Below are positions 24,420 through 37,294 of a DNA stretch of 64,000 nt, piece by piece. The notes under the pieces are model-generated. The model was not told where the DNA came from. It did not search any database and saw only the letters and a program-made list of their open reading frames with translations. Every line of letters starts with the position of its first letter. Within the stretch, counting starts at the first letter, position 1. Origin of the DNA: Styela clava (taxonomy: Eukaryota > Chordata > Ascidiacea > Stolidobranchia > Styelidae); NCBI RefSeq assembly GCF_964204865.1, contig NC_135256.1:21480703-21544702 (forward strand), written 5' to 3'. A program made the position numbers and the translations under genes.

Positions 24420-27414
24420 TTAGAATTGATACTGCATATACATTCTACTCAAAGGCACATTTTTGCATACGTCGATTCTTTCTAAACTAAATTTTCACGT
24501 GTAGGCCTACCACTCTAGCAAATGAGCGCCAACATGTTTTTGCTCAAATGATAGCAACTCATGGCTGATGATTGGTACTTGGGACTATATTGTATTTATA
24601 TATAGTATTTCAATTCGATTAGTGTTGAGTGCAAATCGATCTTTTGCTTCCGAATTTGTGGTTTGCGTATTCATATTTTAGAGCTAATTGTTTATGATAC
24701 AATACCTAATAACTGATTCTGATACAAGATAAGCAAAATTTGACAATTGAAAATTAGATTTGCAGTACATACCCAAACTTCGTGATTTTCGGATCTTCAA
24801 TCCTTTGCCGCTGCACGGACAATGAAAAGGCATATGCAGAGAGACCTTTAGAAGGACGGGTAGAAAAAGATGAGGCATATCAAGTATAACCAGATCCGGA
24901 TCCACAATGAGTTACATTAGTCCAATATCCGAATATGATATCCGAATAAAAATATTCGCTTTTTGTAAGCAGTGTTGATCAAATATCAAAAAGATTCTTT
25001 GAGAGATATGTATAACTTTGAATTATGAAGTGACAAGCATAACCAAGTTTAAGCATAATAGTACTACGAGTTGTTTTGTGCTGTAATTCGTAACAATAAA
25101 AATATTAAAGCTCAACCTTAATTCACTGATATCTTGGAATATATATGTGGTTACGGTGATATATAACCAGTGTAGTCATCATTAGTACCTCCGTTATATA
25201 GTTGAATGTAAGGTCTTAGTTTCAGGGTTAATATGTAATAAATTTAATTGTAAAAATTGAGCATCCCACGTATTCCATTTATATTTATCGCGCTGTTTTC
25301 ATATAGCTATATGCGTAAGGTTTTAACAAAATGCTATCATTTATAAATACCAGTATTCAAGACTATATCTTGGCCAAAAATGTCTCGTGTTGTACTATGA
25401 CAAAAAAATTATTCTCGCGAATAAAGTTACTCATGCATTTATGTCTATTGAATTAAATTAGCACGGTCTTTGTGGCTACGCTGATCCGATGACCATGTCA
25501 TTACTGAATTACATGATTAAATTTTTCACTGCTATTTTATTATATTAAAACGATAAATATATTCTAATAGTCTGTTTCCTGATACCAGTTCATTTTTGTA
25601 TAAATATGATTTTTAATTGTATTTATTCACTATTAATATTTGGAATAAATTTACGAAAATCGCGTGCCTCCGTGATGAGAGTTCAATCGATAGAATAAGG
25701 GTCGAAGAAGTTGCATCACGACAGGAAAGACCATAGTATTGTATTGGTAAACGTAAAATCAATGAATACAGCGATTTGCAGCCTTTAAAATTGAAATTAC
25801 TTGCTTGAAAATATTCTCTGATCGGGGTTTCAGTTGCGTTCAATTTTACGAAACCACGAAACTAAATATTATATCATTGAACATCCTCAACTAACAAATC
25901 TTACATTACCAGATCTTCATAAGAACCTGACTTTCACGTTAAGTGTACTTCGAATAACACGACGACTTGCGTCAGAACATTAAAAAATTTGAAATGGATA
26001 TTGTAATGTTTATTACTTTACCGGACTCTGAGAAAAATTATCCTACAATTCAAAATAGTCTAATACCTCTATTGCTATTTACTTTTTAAATTTGAAGATA
26101 ATTCAGACATTACAAAGGTGTGGGTCTGAGTTCGAAACTGCCATCATTTTTGAATAACATATCCATTATTACCGCATTCCTGCGCCATTATTCAAGTTCT
26201 ACGCTTTCTCTACACCTCGTGACATGGACTATATCTAATAGCGAGCGATTCGTGCCCATCTGTGGTAAAACCAATTAGACGCATGAATGGTAACTAATTT
26301 TCCATTAATTCACCATACTGCACTTGGGAAAAGAGTAGGAAATTAATGACAATAAAATATTTGGCTCACCCATCGTACGTACGTGCCCTTCCTCATAAAT
26401 TATTTAAAACGGAGTGATTATCAACCACTCGATTCTAATACGACGAAGGACAAAAAAAGAAGATATCGTTATAAAATTACAATGCTCGGACTATACCGCG
26501 TTAAAAAGTATTTTAATATCTCGGGACAATTTACATTTACTAAAAATTATTCATCACGTAGTTTATTTGTATCCACCAAAGGATGTATGATAAATTGTGT
26601 TACATATACACCATGCATGTGTGCGGTGATAATCTTTGAATAAAATTACAATTGATAAAAAAAAAAAAAAAATTGACATTAAAATAAAAAAATGAAATTA
26701 CAATAATTTTCACGACTTTAACTGTTGTTTGAGTCAGCTCAGGACCGGAAGATTATGTAGAATTGGATTGTGTCAATTTACCGATTGCTTCTTTTTTTGT
26801 TTTAGGAACATATCACATACCAGGTTGCTTTTGCGGAATGTGCAAACACATTTAATAGTTCCCAACTAATATGAAGGAATAAATGTTGCTGAAGTTATTC
26901 TACTGCGGAAAAAGTATTCTTGCCAGTGCTGAGATATAAGATAACATAGAATATTCCAAAGGATCGCAAATTGATGTCAAGTTACTAAATTATTTAAGGA
27001 ATGTCGTATAGGCATCATGAAAGCAATGGCTTCCCTAAGGTTACTTGCCGTCTCAACATCGTCCAATTCGCGTTGTCTATTAAACGCTCGCGCATGGGCC
27101 AAGAACATAGCATATCTCCGCTGAGTGCAATTTGACTGAGAGAAAAAGATTGATAGGATATATCTGTATATCCTACAATATTGCTTCGGAAATAATCCAG
27201 AAAATTGCATAGTAAATCTCTTTTAACCGGATCAAGTCTAAAATTTACAGGAGAAAATTTGACGATCCTTGCAAGTCCGATCAGCAACATCAACAAATCA
27301 GTATTCGTGAACTCATTGCGATAGAAACTAAATCCTACTTCAACAGGACTCGAAATATGAGCTAATCGGTCATGACTATATTGTTCAAATTTAATGCAAT
27401 ATTTTGAGGTAATT
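24420..27414. other. Intergenic, no gene seen
   Basis: AT-rich. Several short ORFs occur (for example 25613-25843 and 26977-27296 on the minus strand), but they lack recognisable domains and overlap in alternative frames. A run of 15 A sits at 26659-26673. Confidence 0.45.
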
Positions 27415-27520
27415 TTAATTGAGGCCAGAATGGACTACATTCTCGACATAGATAAATTCACCACCCTTCGATAAACATTTGCGACAAACGCCACAGGCGC
27501 AGCTGGGATGACAACAAAAT
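27415..27520 (-). other. Candidate cysteine-rich terminal exon
   Basis: Directly after an acceptor-like TTTCAG, the minus strand reads 34 residues to a TAA. They are dense in Cys (FCCHPSCACGVCRKCL) and then GGEFIYVENVV. The His/Cys spacing resembles the second half of a LIM-type zinc finger, but one residue is missing between two of the cysteines and the final ligand pair is absent. No partner exon was found. It is either the end of a gene whose other exons I cannot see, a pseudogene fragment, or chance. Confidence 0.2.
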
Positions 27521-29604
27521 CTGAAATTTACATCTTTGGTGAATTTGGGTATTTCAACCAGGATGCACACGCACTAAAAGCACTGAAGTAAATAACCCCA
27601 ATCTGACAAGTTGAAAAGAAACCTGTACTTCATGTGATAAAATTATTTACAATACACAAAAATGACTGAATATTATTTACTGCAAAGCCTATAGAACTAA
27701 TATACATGTAATGTATCACAACTGTATCCCAGGAGACACTGCATTGCCAATTGACAGGATTCATAACCGCCGTACATTGAAGTGGTCTGCTGGATTTATA
27801 TTCATAGATCAGGTATGCGTATGATGCTTAGATCATAGGCAAATTCAATTTGGAATGACATTTGACATTTTTATGTTCATTCATAAAGATACAATATTTT
27901 GAAGATTACGAACACAATTGCTAGTCAATTAGATATATATATATACTTGTTCTGCAGAAAATAGACAACTTTCAAACAGTAATCTCTAGAAGTGAAAACC
28001 TTTTACATTTCTGGCTTCTCCGATTCCCAAGGTTACTTTTTTAATCAAGTTGCTGTTATATATAACTTAACTTTAAATGGCGACAATTACATTTGTTCGC
28101 TCTTGATTGACGAAAAACTTGCGTTGTGCTGTAATACTGTTGACTGACAAATATCGCGTAACTTGCATTACTTCATCACTGAATATTAAAAATCAGTCAA
28201 TCAAGTCTATTTTTCATTTCACACCCAGCGAAAACTTACTCTAACGTTGCAAAAATTTTGCGAAGTATAATATGGAGAAAACTATACGTCCCGGCGATGA
28301 ACTATATAGTCTACACGTGGAACGGGCACCGAGCTGCGTTGTTCTACACAGCCTTCTTTTTCTTTACAACCACCAAAGTCGGTATTTAACTAAAATAGAA
28401 GGACGCCGGCAATGATAGCTCATTTGAGGGCTGTTTTGATTTCGTTGCACTTTCCAACAAAATAAAACATTTCTGGGCGCGTGTGTTCGACTGTGTGAGA
28501 AAAATTACAAAGTTACGGGCTGTTACAGCTTTTAGCTTCTGATTCTACTCTTTGTGTTACTGTTAATATTCTTGGTAATTGACAAAACTGTGAATGGTAG
28601 CGTTACAACACGCAAATATCCTCTTCCATTGTGATCTAGATATATATATATATATATATATGTTGAAATTAAATAAAAAACATAAATCATTCGTGTTCTA
28701 TATAAAATTTAACACTGTAAAGCAAATACGGATATATTTCACAATAAATTGACGACATATTAGCAACTATAACTGTCATATCTCCCTTATTTTAGTATCA
28801 GTAGTAGTTTATAGGTTTTACTCTGTATTATCATTTTTGCATAACGATTTGAGTGTTACTGATTTGGTTACAAAGTATTTGGGTTTGGTGATATATATAA
28901 TGTTGTACAAACTCTAAAATGCGAGATGTTGTTTGTGAAATTTTTTACAATTAATAAACATAATACTTTTCTAGTCAAATCTAATACTTGTTACAGATAT
29001 TTAGTTTTGTCCGTGCCTAAGGAAGGACTTGAAATCAATTAGCCTGATATTATTATTTTAATTAAACACGAAATATTACTTAAATGGTTGCACGGTCTTT
29101 AGTTTTATCAGTCTTTCATTGGGTGGGATTAGATGACTTTGCTTCTAGTGACAACAAAATCGATTGATATATACGGAATCTGCTGAATAATACCACTTGC
29201 TAATCTTTCCTCTGAGCGTGTACTACGAACGTATCACAAAAATATCATGCAATGGTATATGATTATGTACATGCATATACGGAATGAGACATGCTAACCG
29301 TATATCGATTCGGCCCTCACCCGAATTTACGACTAACTGATTCAAGCCCAATTAAATGATACAGTATCTGGCACCTAAATCTTTATCTCATCTAAAAATA
29401 TTCGCTCTAACTGAATACGAATCTGCTAATAAGATACAGTCTAACCCCCAATATGATTTATTCATATAGTCTGTGTTTTATGCTGTGAATCACGAATCAC
29501 AACCTGGCCAGAGTCTTATCATTCAGTGACCGACAAGACATGGAATCAAGCAGAAATTCTGACAAGATTGAAAGTAGAAGGTATCCCTAACTTAATAGGC
29601 AATT
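27521..29604. other. Intergenic, no gene seen
   Basis: AT-rich sequence with a (TA)n microsatellite near 28640-28661. No exon could be supported. Confidence 0.5.
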
Positions 29605-29866
29605 CAAGAGTCATGCTGCACACTAACACAAATGTATTTCTGTAACGTACGTCTGATCGAAATCAGACTTCCTCAGACAAGCAGTTTACCTAAGTAAATC
29701 AGACGAAACGTTACATAAATAAATTTGTGTTGGTGTGCAGCAGGACTCTTGAATTGCATAATATGGTCATGTAAATTTCTGCTAGAGCATCCCTGCAATA
29801 TTCGCATATGGATCCGCTAGCGCAAAGGCATTAAGGAAGGATTGGAAGTTAGTCTCGCGTAACTTC
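29605..29866 (-). repeat. Solo Penelope-type terminal repeat with decayed hammerhead-like motif
   Basis: 29605-29757 is an imperfect inverted repeat. Both arms carry TTCAAGAGTC..GCTGCACAC.AACACAAAT, as in the copies at 48410 and 48701. Its centre, read on the minus strand, has CTGAGGA, a six-base hairpin stem (GTCTGA/TCAGAC), and then GTAC where the intact copy has GAAA. The 29781-29866 part matches the other shared unit (48815-48917). No reverse transcriptase is nearby. Confidence 0.6.
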
Positions 29867-32800
29867 TATTGATAGTTATATTAACTTAATAAATTGCGAT
29901 GATACCCATAAGCTCAAAACAATTCACTCGTGCCAATTTTCCAGTTGAAACTATAGATTCACCCATTGACAGCAACAGATGAAATTGATGCATACCATAC
30001 ATTGATAAAGCCTAATTATATAAGAATCGATTTTATGTCAAAATATAGTCACACTATTTTTCTTCAAACAATAAGGTTAGTATCGTTGATACAGAAACCT
30101 TTTGTTCGGATACTCGGACCTTTTGTTTCAAAAACCCGGCGCCTTATTCTTTTAAGAGTTCAATCTTCAAGTACAAAAACCACCTTCTTGTTTTCACACT
30201 ATTCAAGAGTTGATAGTGTTAAATATTAATTAGATGTTTTCATGAATAAACTATATTGGTGGCGATTATGGTGTCTTCGATCAAAATGTCTATATTTTGC
30301 AACTTTGCCCAGTCACCAAATGTAAGCTACACAGCACGAAACAGGTAACTCGAACACACAACCACTACACTGGGAGTTTGTCTTATACACATAATCCCCA
30401 ACGGTAATTGGTAAATTAATCTTTTCTGTGCCGTATTTAACAGTAATATTGTCAAGTAGAACTCTAGCGCTTGTAAATATGTGCTCATGAGTAATAAAAT
30501 ATCGATCGTTATTCAGAACAGTTCCGATTCTGCCGATTAAAGTTATTTGTATACCGTAATTACTAATTTACAAAGTACAGCTCATAATAAACAGCATACA
30601 GCCCAGTAGAAATAACCAGTGGCATTTATTGTAGTAGAAATGACAATATTAGCTTCGCAAATTTCCACCACCTCTAGTACATAAAAAATGGAGAAAATAT
30701 TATCACTGATAATAAATGATATCTTATTTGATTGAATATTATATATTTACTTATATAATTTTGATAATTTATCTGATTGTAATAAAGAAACCAATGCTCA
30801 AAAGCTGAACCGAAGGGAAAAAAGTAAGCTTTATATATAGACATAAAGGAGTCTGAACAAAATTTTTTTCTTTATACCTTTCTCCTTTATTTTATTCTCG
30901 TCTTTATAAGAAGGTTTATCAAATAGTACAATGACCTTATACAGTTTATATTCTACTCTACGAATAACAAGTCATAGCGTCATAACATATAGTTCTATTT
31001 CGAGAATATGCGCATAACTCGACTAGTTGTTTTTCTGTGAGAAACTGAAAAGTATTTTTATTGTCATAAATATTGCAACATACACAAACTAAAGATTCTT
31101 TGATAACTCATATCAAAATACTGTTTCCTACTTGCTTGACTCATTTCAGTACTTTCGGTTCTACATCCTTTATATTGTCGAAAATGTCACAAAATTTCGA
31201 TAGGGCACTTTTCGTATCGCACTTTATATTAAATATTAATGACCCTATTTAAAGTCGTCTACATTCTAAATTTTCCACCAAGGTGCCCAGGCTGCTTGTA
31301 TCAGTTCTATAAGTGCGCGTAGCGTTGTTCTTTAAACCAACATCTTCACCAATGTGGTAGAATATATCTCCCGAACTAGTGCGGTCCAAAGATGCTATGT
31401 AGTAATGCCGGTTTTTGGAAAACGGACAAACAATTTCCGCAAACAACGTCATAATTATTCTGAAAAGTTTATTTCCAGTCGGGAGTTTTTTATCAGTTTA
31501 ATAATAAAATTGACCTTTTGATGATTCCTGCTCTGTATAGTAGAACTCTCAATAGTCATCTGCTTTTTTCTTCATGAATTGAACTCTAATGATTGAAGTT
31601 TTCTCCTCGAATATCGTTTTTATACGTTTTATTTCAAATCGTCGTTTCCTTTTCGTGACGTCAGTAACCCTGAATCTTTATTTACAATACCGCAACAGCT
31701 AATTTACATTTAGCGTTTCAAATTAATTGACGTATTTAGACCTTATCCATCATCCATCCAAACGAAGGGGGTTCAAATTATAGACCAAATTGATTTTCTG
31801 ACAGAGCCCAGCGCATTGACGTTAATAATTATATTTTAGTGCCAACACCGATGCATCTGCATGGTAAGTCGCCGCCTCCTTATATCAAGGCAAGCTCACT
31901 CAAGATCAGAAAGAATTTATCACTCAAAAGTCATTCAGTTTTTTTTTTTACTACTGCGATGAAAATACTGAAATTTATACTTCGAACAAAAATAAGCTTA
32001 GTTAGCTATATCGTATTTCGTTATTAATAAGTATGCTTTTGTATGCAAGTAACAGTTTTCTTGTTTCGTATACGATGCCATAAAAATAGTTAGACAATAT
32101 AGTAATGTATTTAACTTGAAATTTTTAATTCTGAAGTGAAGACGAAAAAAACCGCAAACTGAATGAATAATGTACACATTCGCGGCGCTGAGATGTTAAA
32201 TTAAGCAAGAAATCAATACCAATTACAGCTAAGCAGAATTAAATAATTAAATTTTTACGCCTTTTCGCTCTCTCGGCGTCATGTCTGACGGGTTTCGGAA
32301 TACAAACAACAAAATGAAATCATTTTCAACAGAAGGTCGTTACGGTACAGCTAATTTCCTCTCGTCTGAATATTTTCTAGTACATCAATACCAATTCCAT
32401 AAATTCTGGATATTAATTGCTGAGAAAACATACAAAAATGTAAACTTATTATACAAGGATTCACATGATTAAATGAAAATATAGATATCATACATGGATA
32501 TAGGACTTTTTTAGAAAAAACGACATCCCTAATTTATCCATTTTCATAAAACTGAGAATAAATTCTAGCCATCATCTGATATCGCTCATCGTTTTAGACA
32601 TCACTCAGCGATACTTTCAGGAGCACTGACGTACATATTATGTAGCACTGCAAATTAAATCCGTTGTCTATATATGGCAACCTAATAGGCCTCTGTGGAG
32701 ATACCATCCAAGTGACAATTGCGACCATATCTTCACCACTAATGATATAGCAATTATCATTGAAATAAACCCTGAACAGAAACACAATGAATCTGTTTTG

Positions 32801-33960
32801 AGTCCCATCTACAACTTTTATTTGTATTGTCGAAGGATAAGGCAGAAAGTTTCGTGATAGATATGATCCCCTTGAGATTGCAATAGGATTAGAAAAAAAT
32901 CTATAAACCAATACTACAAGCCGCATTGTGTCGGCCTTGTCTGACAATTTTCAGATGCTGTTGCTATTCCTCACTTCTCTTCTCCGCCCGGTTTATATTG
33001 ATTGAAGCTCATCTCGTTACATCTATAGCTTATACGTGAAGTTAATATTAAAAACCAATTCACAAAAGAAAAAAATATACCAAATTACTACACCAATTTG
33101 TAAACACTGTGACATTAAACTACAACTAGTATAAGCTTCGCAACGACGAACTCAAATGCAACGGTAATATTATACTATCGCCTATAGTAAAAAAAAATTG
33201 CGCGTGCTGTAAATGGGTTAAAATTATTTTCCACATACCCATGACGGAAATTATGTTACTGTCTTATTTTAATCTTCTGTCAATACACTAGGAATACTGT
33301 ATTGAATACTTTGCTTTCTTCTGTTCTAGTTCGTCCGTAATCTGTCTCACGAGTGCGGCGCTATCATTCAATTTACATTTACTGCTATTTTCAGTTGAAG
33401 GCACGTTTTGTAATAGCACAGAATTACATTTAAGAAAATCATCAAAACAAATTGATTTTAAAAGTTACAACACGTTGCTCATTATAACATGACTCTGAAT
33501 GAGGAATGCTTTCAAAAATCAACTCATCTTTGGGTAGCTGCGCCTGATGTTGTTTGAAATTAAAATATTATTGAAGTTTCAATACAAATTTCGAAAGTCA
33601 TGACCTATCACACATTCCTCTGGAAGTGCGAGGCAAAAGTTTGAAGAGGAGGATATGCTACTAATTTCGATAACCCGAAGCGACCTATTCATCCAATGTG
33701 CTTGGGAAGTACCAATACACCGATGCAAATTCGTGCCAACGACGTTGCATTTTTCGTACTCGAGGTAAATTTTAATTCCACGGCATGTATATTATCAATT
33801 ATTAAAAGAAAAGATCGTTTCAGGCTAAATACGAAAGATATGAAATAAGACTGATGCTTTTTCAATTAAAAAATTCAGGAACCTTAGTAATATTTACAGG
33901 TAATGATAATCATTGAACGATTACAAATTATATCACCACCACCCTCTGACCAAGAGAATA
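29867..33960. other. Intergenic, no gene seen
   Basis: AT-rich. Two longer minus-strand ORFs (31249-31452, 67 codons; 32594-32947, 117 codons) show no motif or splice partner that I recognise. Confidence 0.5.
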
Positions 33961-34142
33961 CGGCGCTCCAGAAGTACTGTATGTGTACCAATACGGAGAT
34001 AACTAATTATTGTTCGTCTACTTTACATCAAGTTGTCTGATACACTTGGCTAACACAGAAAGTCCCCGAACTCGTAACATAACTAAATTAAGTGAAAATC
34101 AACATAAAAATAACCCTAACCTGGTAAACATGCTACGGGAGT
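33961..34142. repeat. Dispersed repeat, about 180 bp, copy B
   Basis: Inverted relative to 7077-7287, with the same ordered landmarks. It is shorter because part of the middle is missing. Confidence 0.65.
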
Positions 34143-34503
34143 ATCGAAGATACTTCCATTAATTAAGCCATAATCAACATAAAGCCGATTGAACACGTCC
34201 GCATGAGATGGAATGGAATTTCGCATAACTACTAGTAAATCGACTGAATCATTATCATAGTGTGTTTTGTATTCCCTCATTTAGTTTGCAGAGAGAGTTG
34301 CAGCCGCACTAATTTAATCAGAAAGAACGAATGGCCAAGTTTGAACCGCACTTGGCGTACGTAGTTTATATAGTGGAAAATCCGATTAAACGACGCCTGA
34401 GAAGAATTAGGAGCATTGTTACTAAGAAAAAGATGAATGAATTTTTTTTTCTAGAATTCAATATTTGTAAAACTGACTCCCGGTTTATGTTTTCCAATGA
34501 ACA

Positions 34504-35337
34504 TATCGTCACGCTAATAACCGAATTGCGTAAGTCATTTTTAGCAGTTTTGAGAAAAACGTAAAAAACTTCCTAATGATATTGTTATGCCATTGAGAGT
34601 CAATAATTTGCCATGGTTTAATTTTTTGATCGTAGCCGGATTTAAGTTAATTTGTATGACGCAGTTTAAGTGACGTCATAATGGCGCACTGTGACTTAGG
34701 CAGAAATGTGTCTATGACTTGGGGACATACGCAATTTTGCAACTTTACTATATGCACCAGTCCTGAAAACTGAACATTCCAAAAACGAATTTAATTCTCA
34801 GTATCTACAATGTCCAATCTCCGAAATAGCTAATCAGTTCCAATTACATTATTTTTTATGTTTAAAAATATATATTTCATCAATATAACACGTTCTGCAC
34901 ACCCACCGAAAGAAGATTAAGATTAAATATAAAGAATAAAACAGTAATGCATCCAATATAAAAGCCAACCAAGGTGAATTGAACTCGGACAGTGGATATC
35001 ACGAGTGCACGCCTTCCCATACTGTAGTATAAATTTAAATTAATACGCGCTAAGCTGGAATCCGAGATGCAAAAACTCGAAAATACTTTGCCGAGGGTAT
35101 TTTGCCTTTGTGACGTCACAATAGTCCTGCGGTAACAATGATAATTCATTATGACGAAACAATTGCACAAATGTGCATGTCATACTAAATCTCCATTTTT
35201 ATGGGTTTCGGAATTCTTAAAATAAAATCTGAGTTAACAGACAGGTGCGCAGCATTACATAAATACCTATTTTATAAAAAAAAAACTCAAAATCGCCAAA
35301 AATGACTTACGCAATTCGGTTATGAGCGTGACGAATA
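34504..35337. mobile_element. Long-TIR non-autonomous DNA element (MITE)
   Basis: About 50 bp at 34504-34554 is repeated inverted at 35286-35337 with a handful of mismatches; the arms share CGTCACGCT.ATAACCGAAT and then TGCGTAAGTCATTTTT. The interior is about 730 bp and has no convincing transposase, although an ORF (34331-34564) runs into the left arm. Flanks suggest only a very short A/T target duplication, so the superfamily is not assigned. Confidence 0.7.
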
Positions 35338-35410
35338 TATATATATGTTTATAGGAAGAAATTTGGCTTTGACAGTAACAACTAACAATAGAACCAAATC
35401 CATCGTTACA

Positions 35411-37294
35411 GATTCCGATCGTAATTTCAACCGCGCACTGACGTCATTGAATACTCCTTTAATCGTAAAATCATGTTTTTCAAAACAAATCTTTTAGCGA
35501 ATAAGAATCACCCAATCTTACGATTTCACACATCCTTTTAAACGGCATTACTGGAGTAGTATTGTTAATTCTGAGACCAAAGTGCTATTGCTATGGCAAC
35601 TGTAAAAATAGTTTGAGTGATTATGTTATTGTCAGGTTGCTTTATTATCTTGCTTCATTATCTATATTACCACGGCCAGCACCATTTTTGAGTATTGTTG
35701 TTTTTTCATAAATATCTTATAACATTGCTTTTTATAAAATAGCTTCAGTATAAATCAAAAATGTGTTTCTGTGGTACCCCACTCTCTTTTCAAGCGACCC
35801 CACTTTTCAAAATATGAAATTTTGTAAAATCTCGCTACCCAAGGATATGCTCAAATACTAAAATGCATGTGTTACTTTTATGGCCCCAAAATTAAATGAC
35901 TAATATAAAACAATCATTTTTACATAACATCTATTTCCTCAAAAGTTAACTCAAAGTGAGGAAGCTGCGCTCGTTTGCCCTCAGCGAGGTTTTGAAATCG
36001 TGGCGTGGATTTACATGAGAAAATAAATGCTGCCAAGGTTTTAAGCTGTGATACTCCCTACATATACAATTACTATTGAGCAACACTTCAATACCAAATA
36101 TAAATTGAATTTACTAAAAAATAAAATTAGTAACTTGTAGGTTTTTGTTGAAAAAACAAGCGACAGAAAAATATATTCGGGCGACCCAGTTTTGGGCCGA
36201 GACCTATCATAGATTGGGAAACACTGATATATAGTATGCAATTGACTGAAACGGATCAGCAAACATACTATGTGATACGTAAAAAAAATATTTTACCGAT
36301 GAAGTAACGGTAAAAAACTTAATTGGAAAAAGGGTTCATTGTATTCGGCAGACATGCGTGCAGGATCCAACTTTTCAATTTCTCGTTCTCTAAAATATTT
36401 GAAAATTTAACTCCAATATTCTCTAATATATTGTAATAACATCAGTTGCTATTCACAAAGCACAAATAATTTTCGAATTCCAATCCAAATTGAATATATT
36501 CTGATCTCGCAGCTGATTTTTCTTACTTGAAATCATAGCGTTGTAAATATTATTGGCCCTGAACTTGGTTGGATAGTTTCCAACGAAATACCCCCCCACA
36601 ACAAGAAATAACTTCACTTCGCTCATTTTAGATATCATGAAGGCCCTTGGGGTTCCCCAGTGGCCAACTCTATCTATATATATATATAATGAGAAATTTT
36701 CCCAAAACATCTTGCTTTGTGCAATCCCCTTAAAATTATATTTGTTTCCTTTGTGGAGTTGTTTGAGCTATTTCGAGTCTCATGTCAACCGCTACCGGAT
36801 ATCTCTGTCGTCAGGATAAACTTGTATATAGCTCTCAGTGCGTCAGTGGTCATTACCAAAATTTCTGTCAGAACTTTTTTCAACTTTTAGTTGAGATGTG
36901 GCGACCTTGCTTTGAACAAATTTGTGTAAAATAGGAAATTGAGTTGCATAGGTATTGGACATATATCTGTTATTGATTTGCTTAGATTGCTGGCTCTTTG
37001 TTCGCCACAAAATAACTTGATATTGCCACACTAAGTTTGGGCGACTTTTTGGATGCGGCAAAGTGCCAAGTTCGGCACCGACGAAGCGCGCTAACAACTT
37101 TGTTAACAAACTCAAGTTCGTTTTTGCGGTTCCATAATCACTACAATGAACATAGCTCATCAATTTTCCAAACTTCTAGATTCTAGATTAGAACAATCAA
37201 AGCCGAGCTGCAAAATATTAACATAATTCAAAAATGAGATAACTATATTGTATAAAATATCACTTATTTCATTCCAAAAAGTAAACAACTTTCC
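35411..37294 (+). repeat. Unit 1 of a near-perfect 1884-bp tandem duplication
   Basis: Reading from GATTCCGATCGTAA, the whole 1884 bp recurs head-to-tail at 37295-39175. I noticed only three base differences (near 35655, 35730 and 36525). It contains no recognisable gene. A hAT-like terminus, read on the minus strand as CAGTGTTTCCCAATC, ends at 36226, and a (TA)n run sits near 36675-36690. ORFs appear in identical pairs only because of the duplication. Confidence 0.95.

Noticed and set aside
26977..27296. Two overlapping minus-strand ORFs in different frames
   Set aside because: Neither frame shows a domain, and mutual overlap makes chance likely.
31249..31452. 67-codon minus-strand ORF with balanced composition
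   Set aside because: No recognisable family, no splice partner and no neighbouring exon. Kept out as a probable chance ORF.
32594..32947. 117-codon minus-strand ORF
   Set aside because: No motif. An internal TTCAG could be an acceptor, but the following frame closes soon and suggests nothing known.
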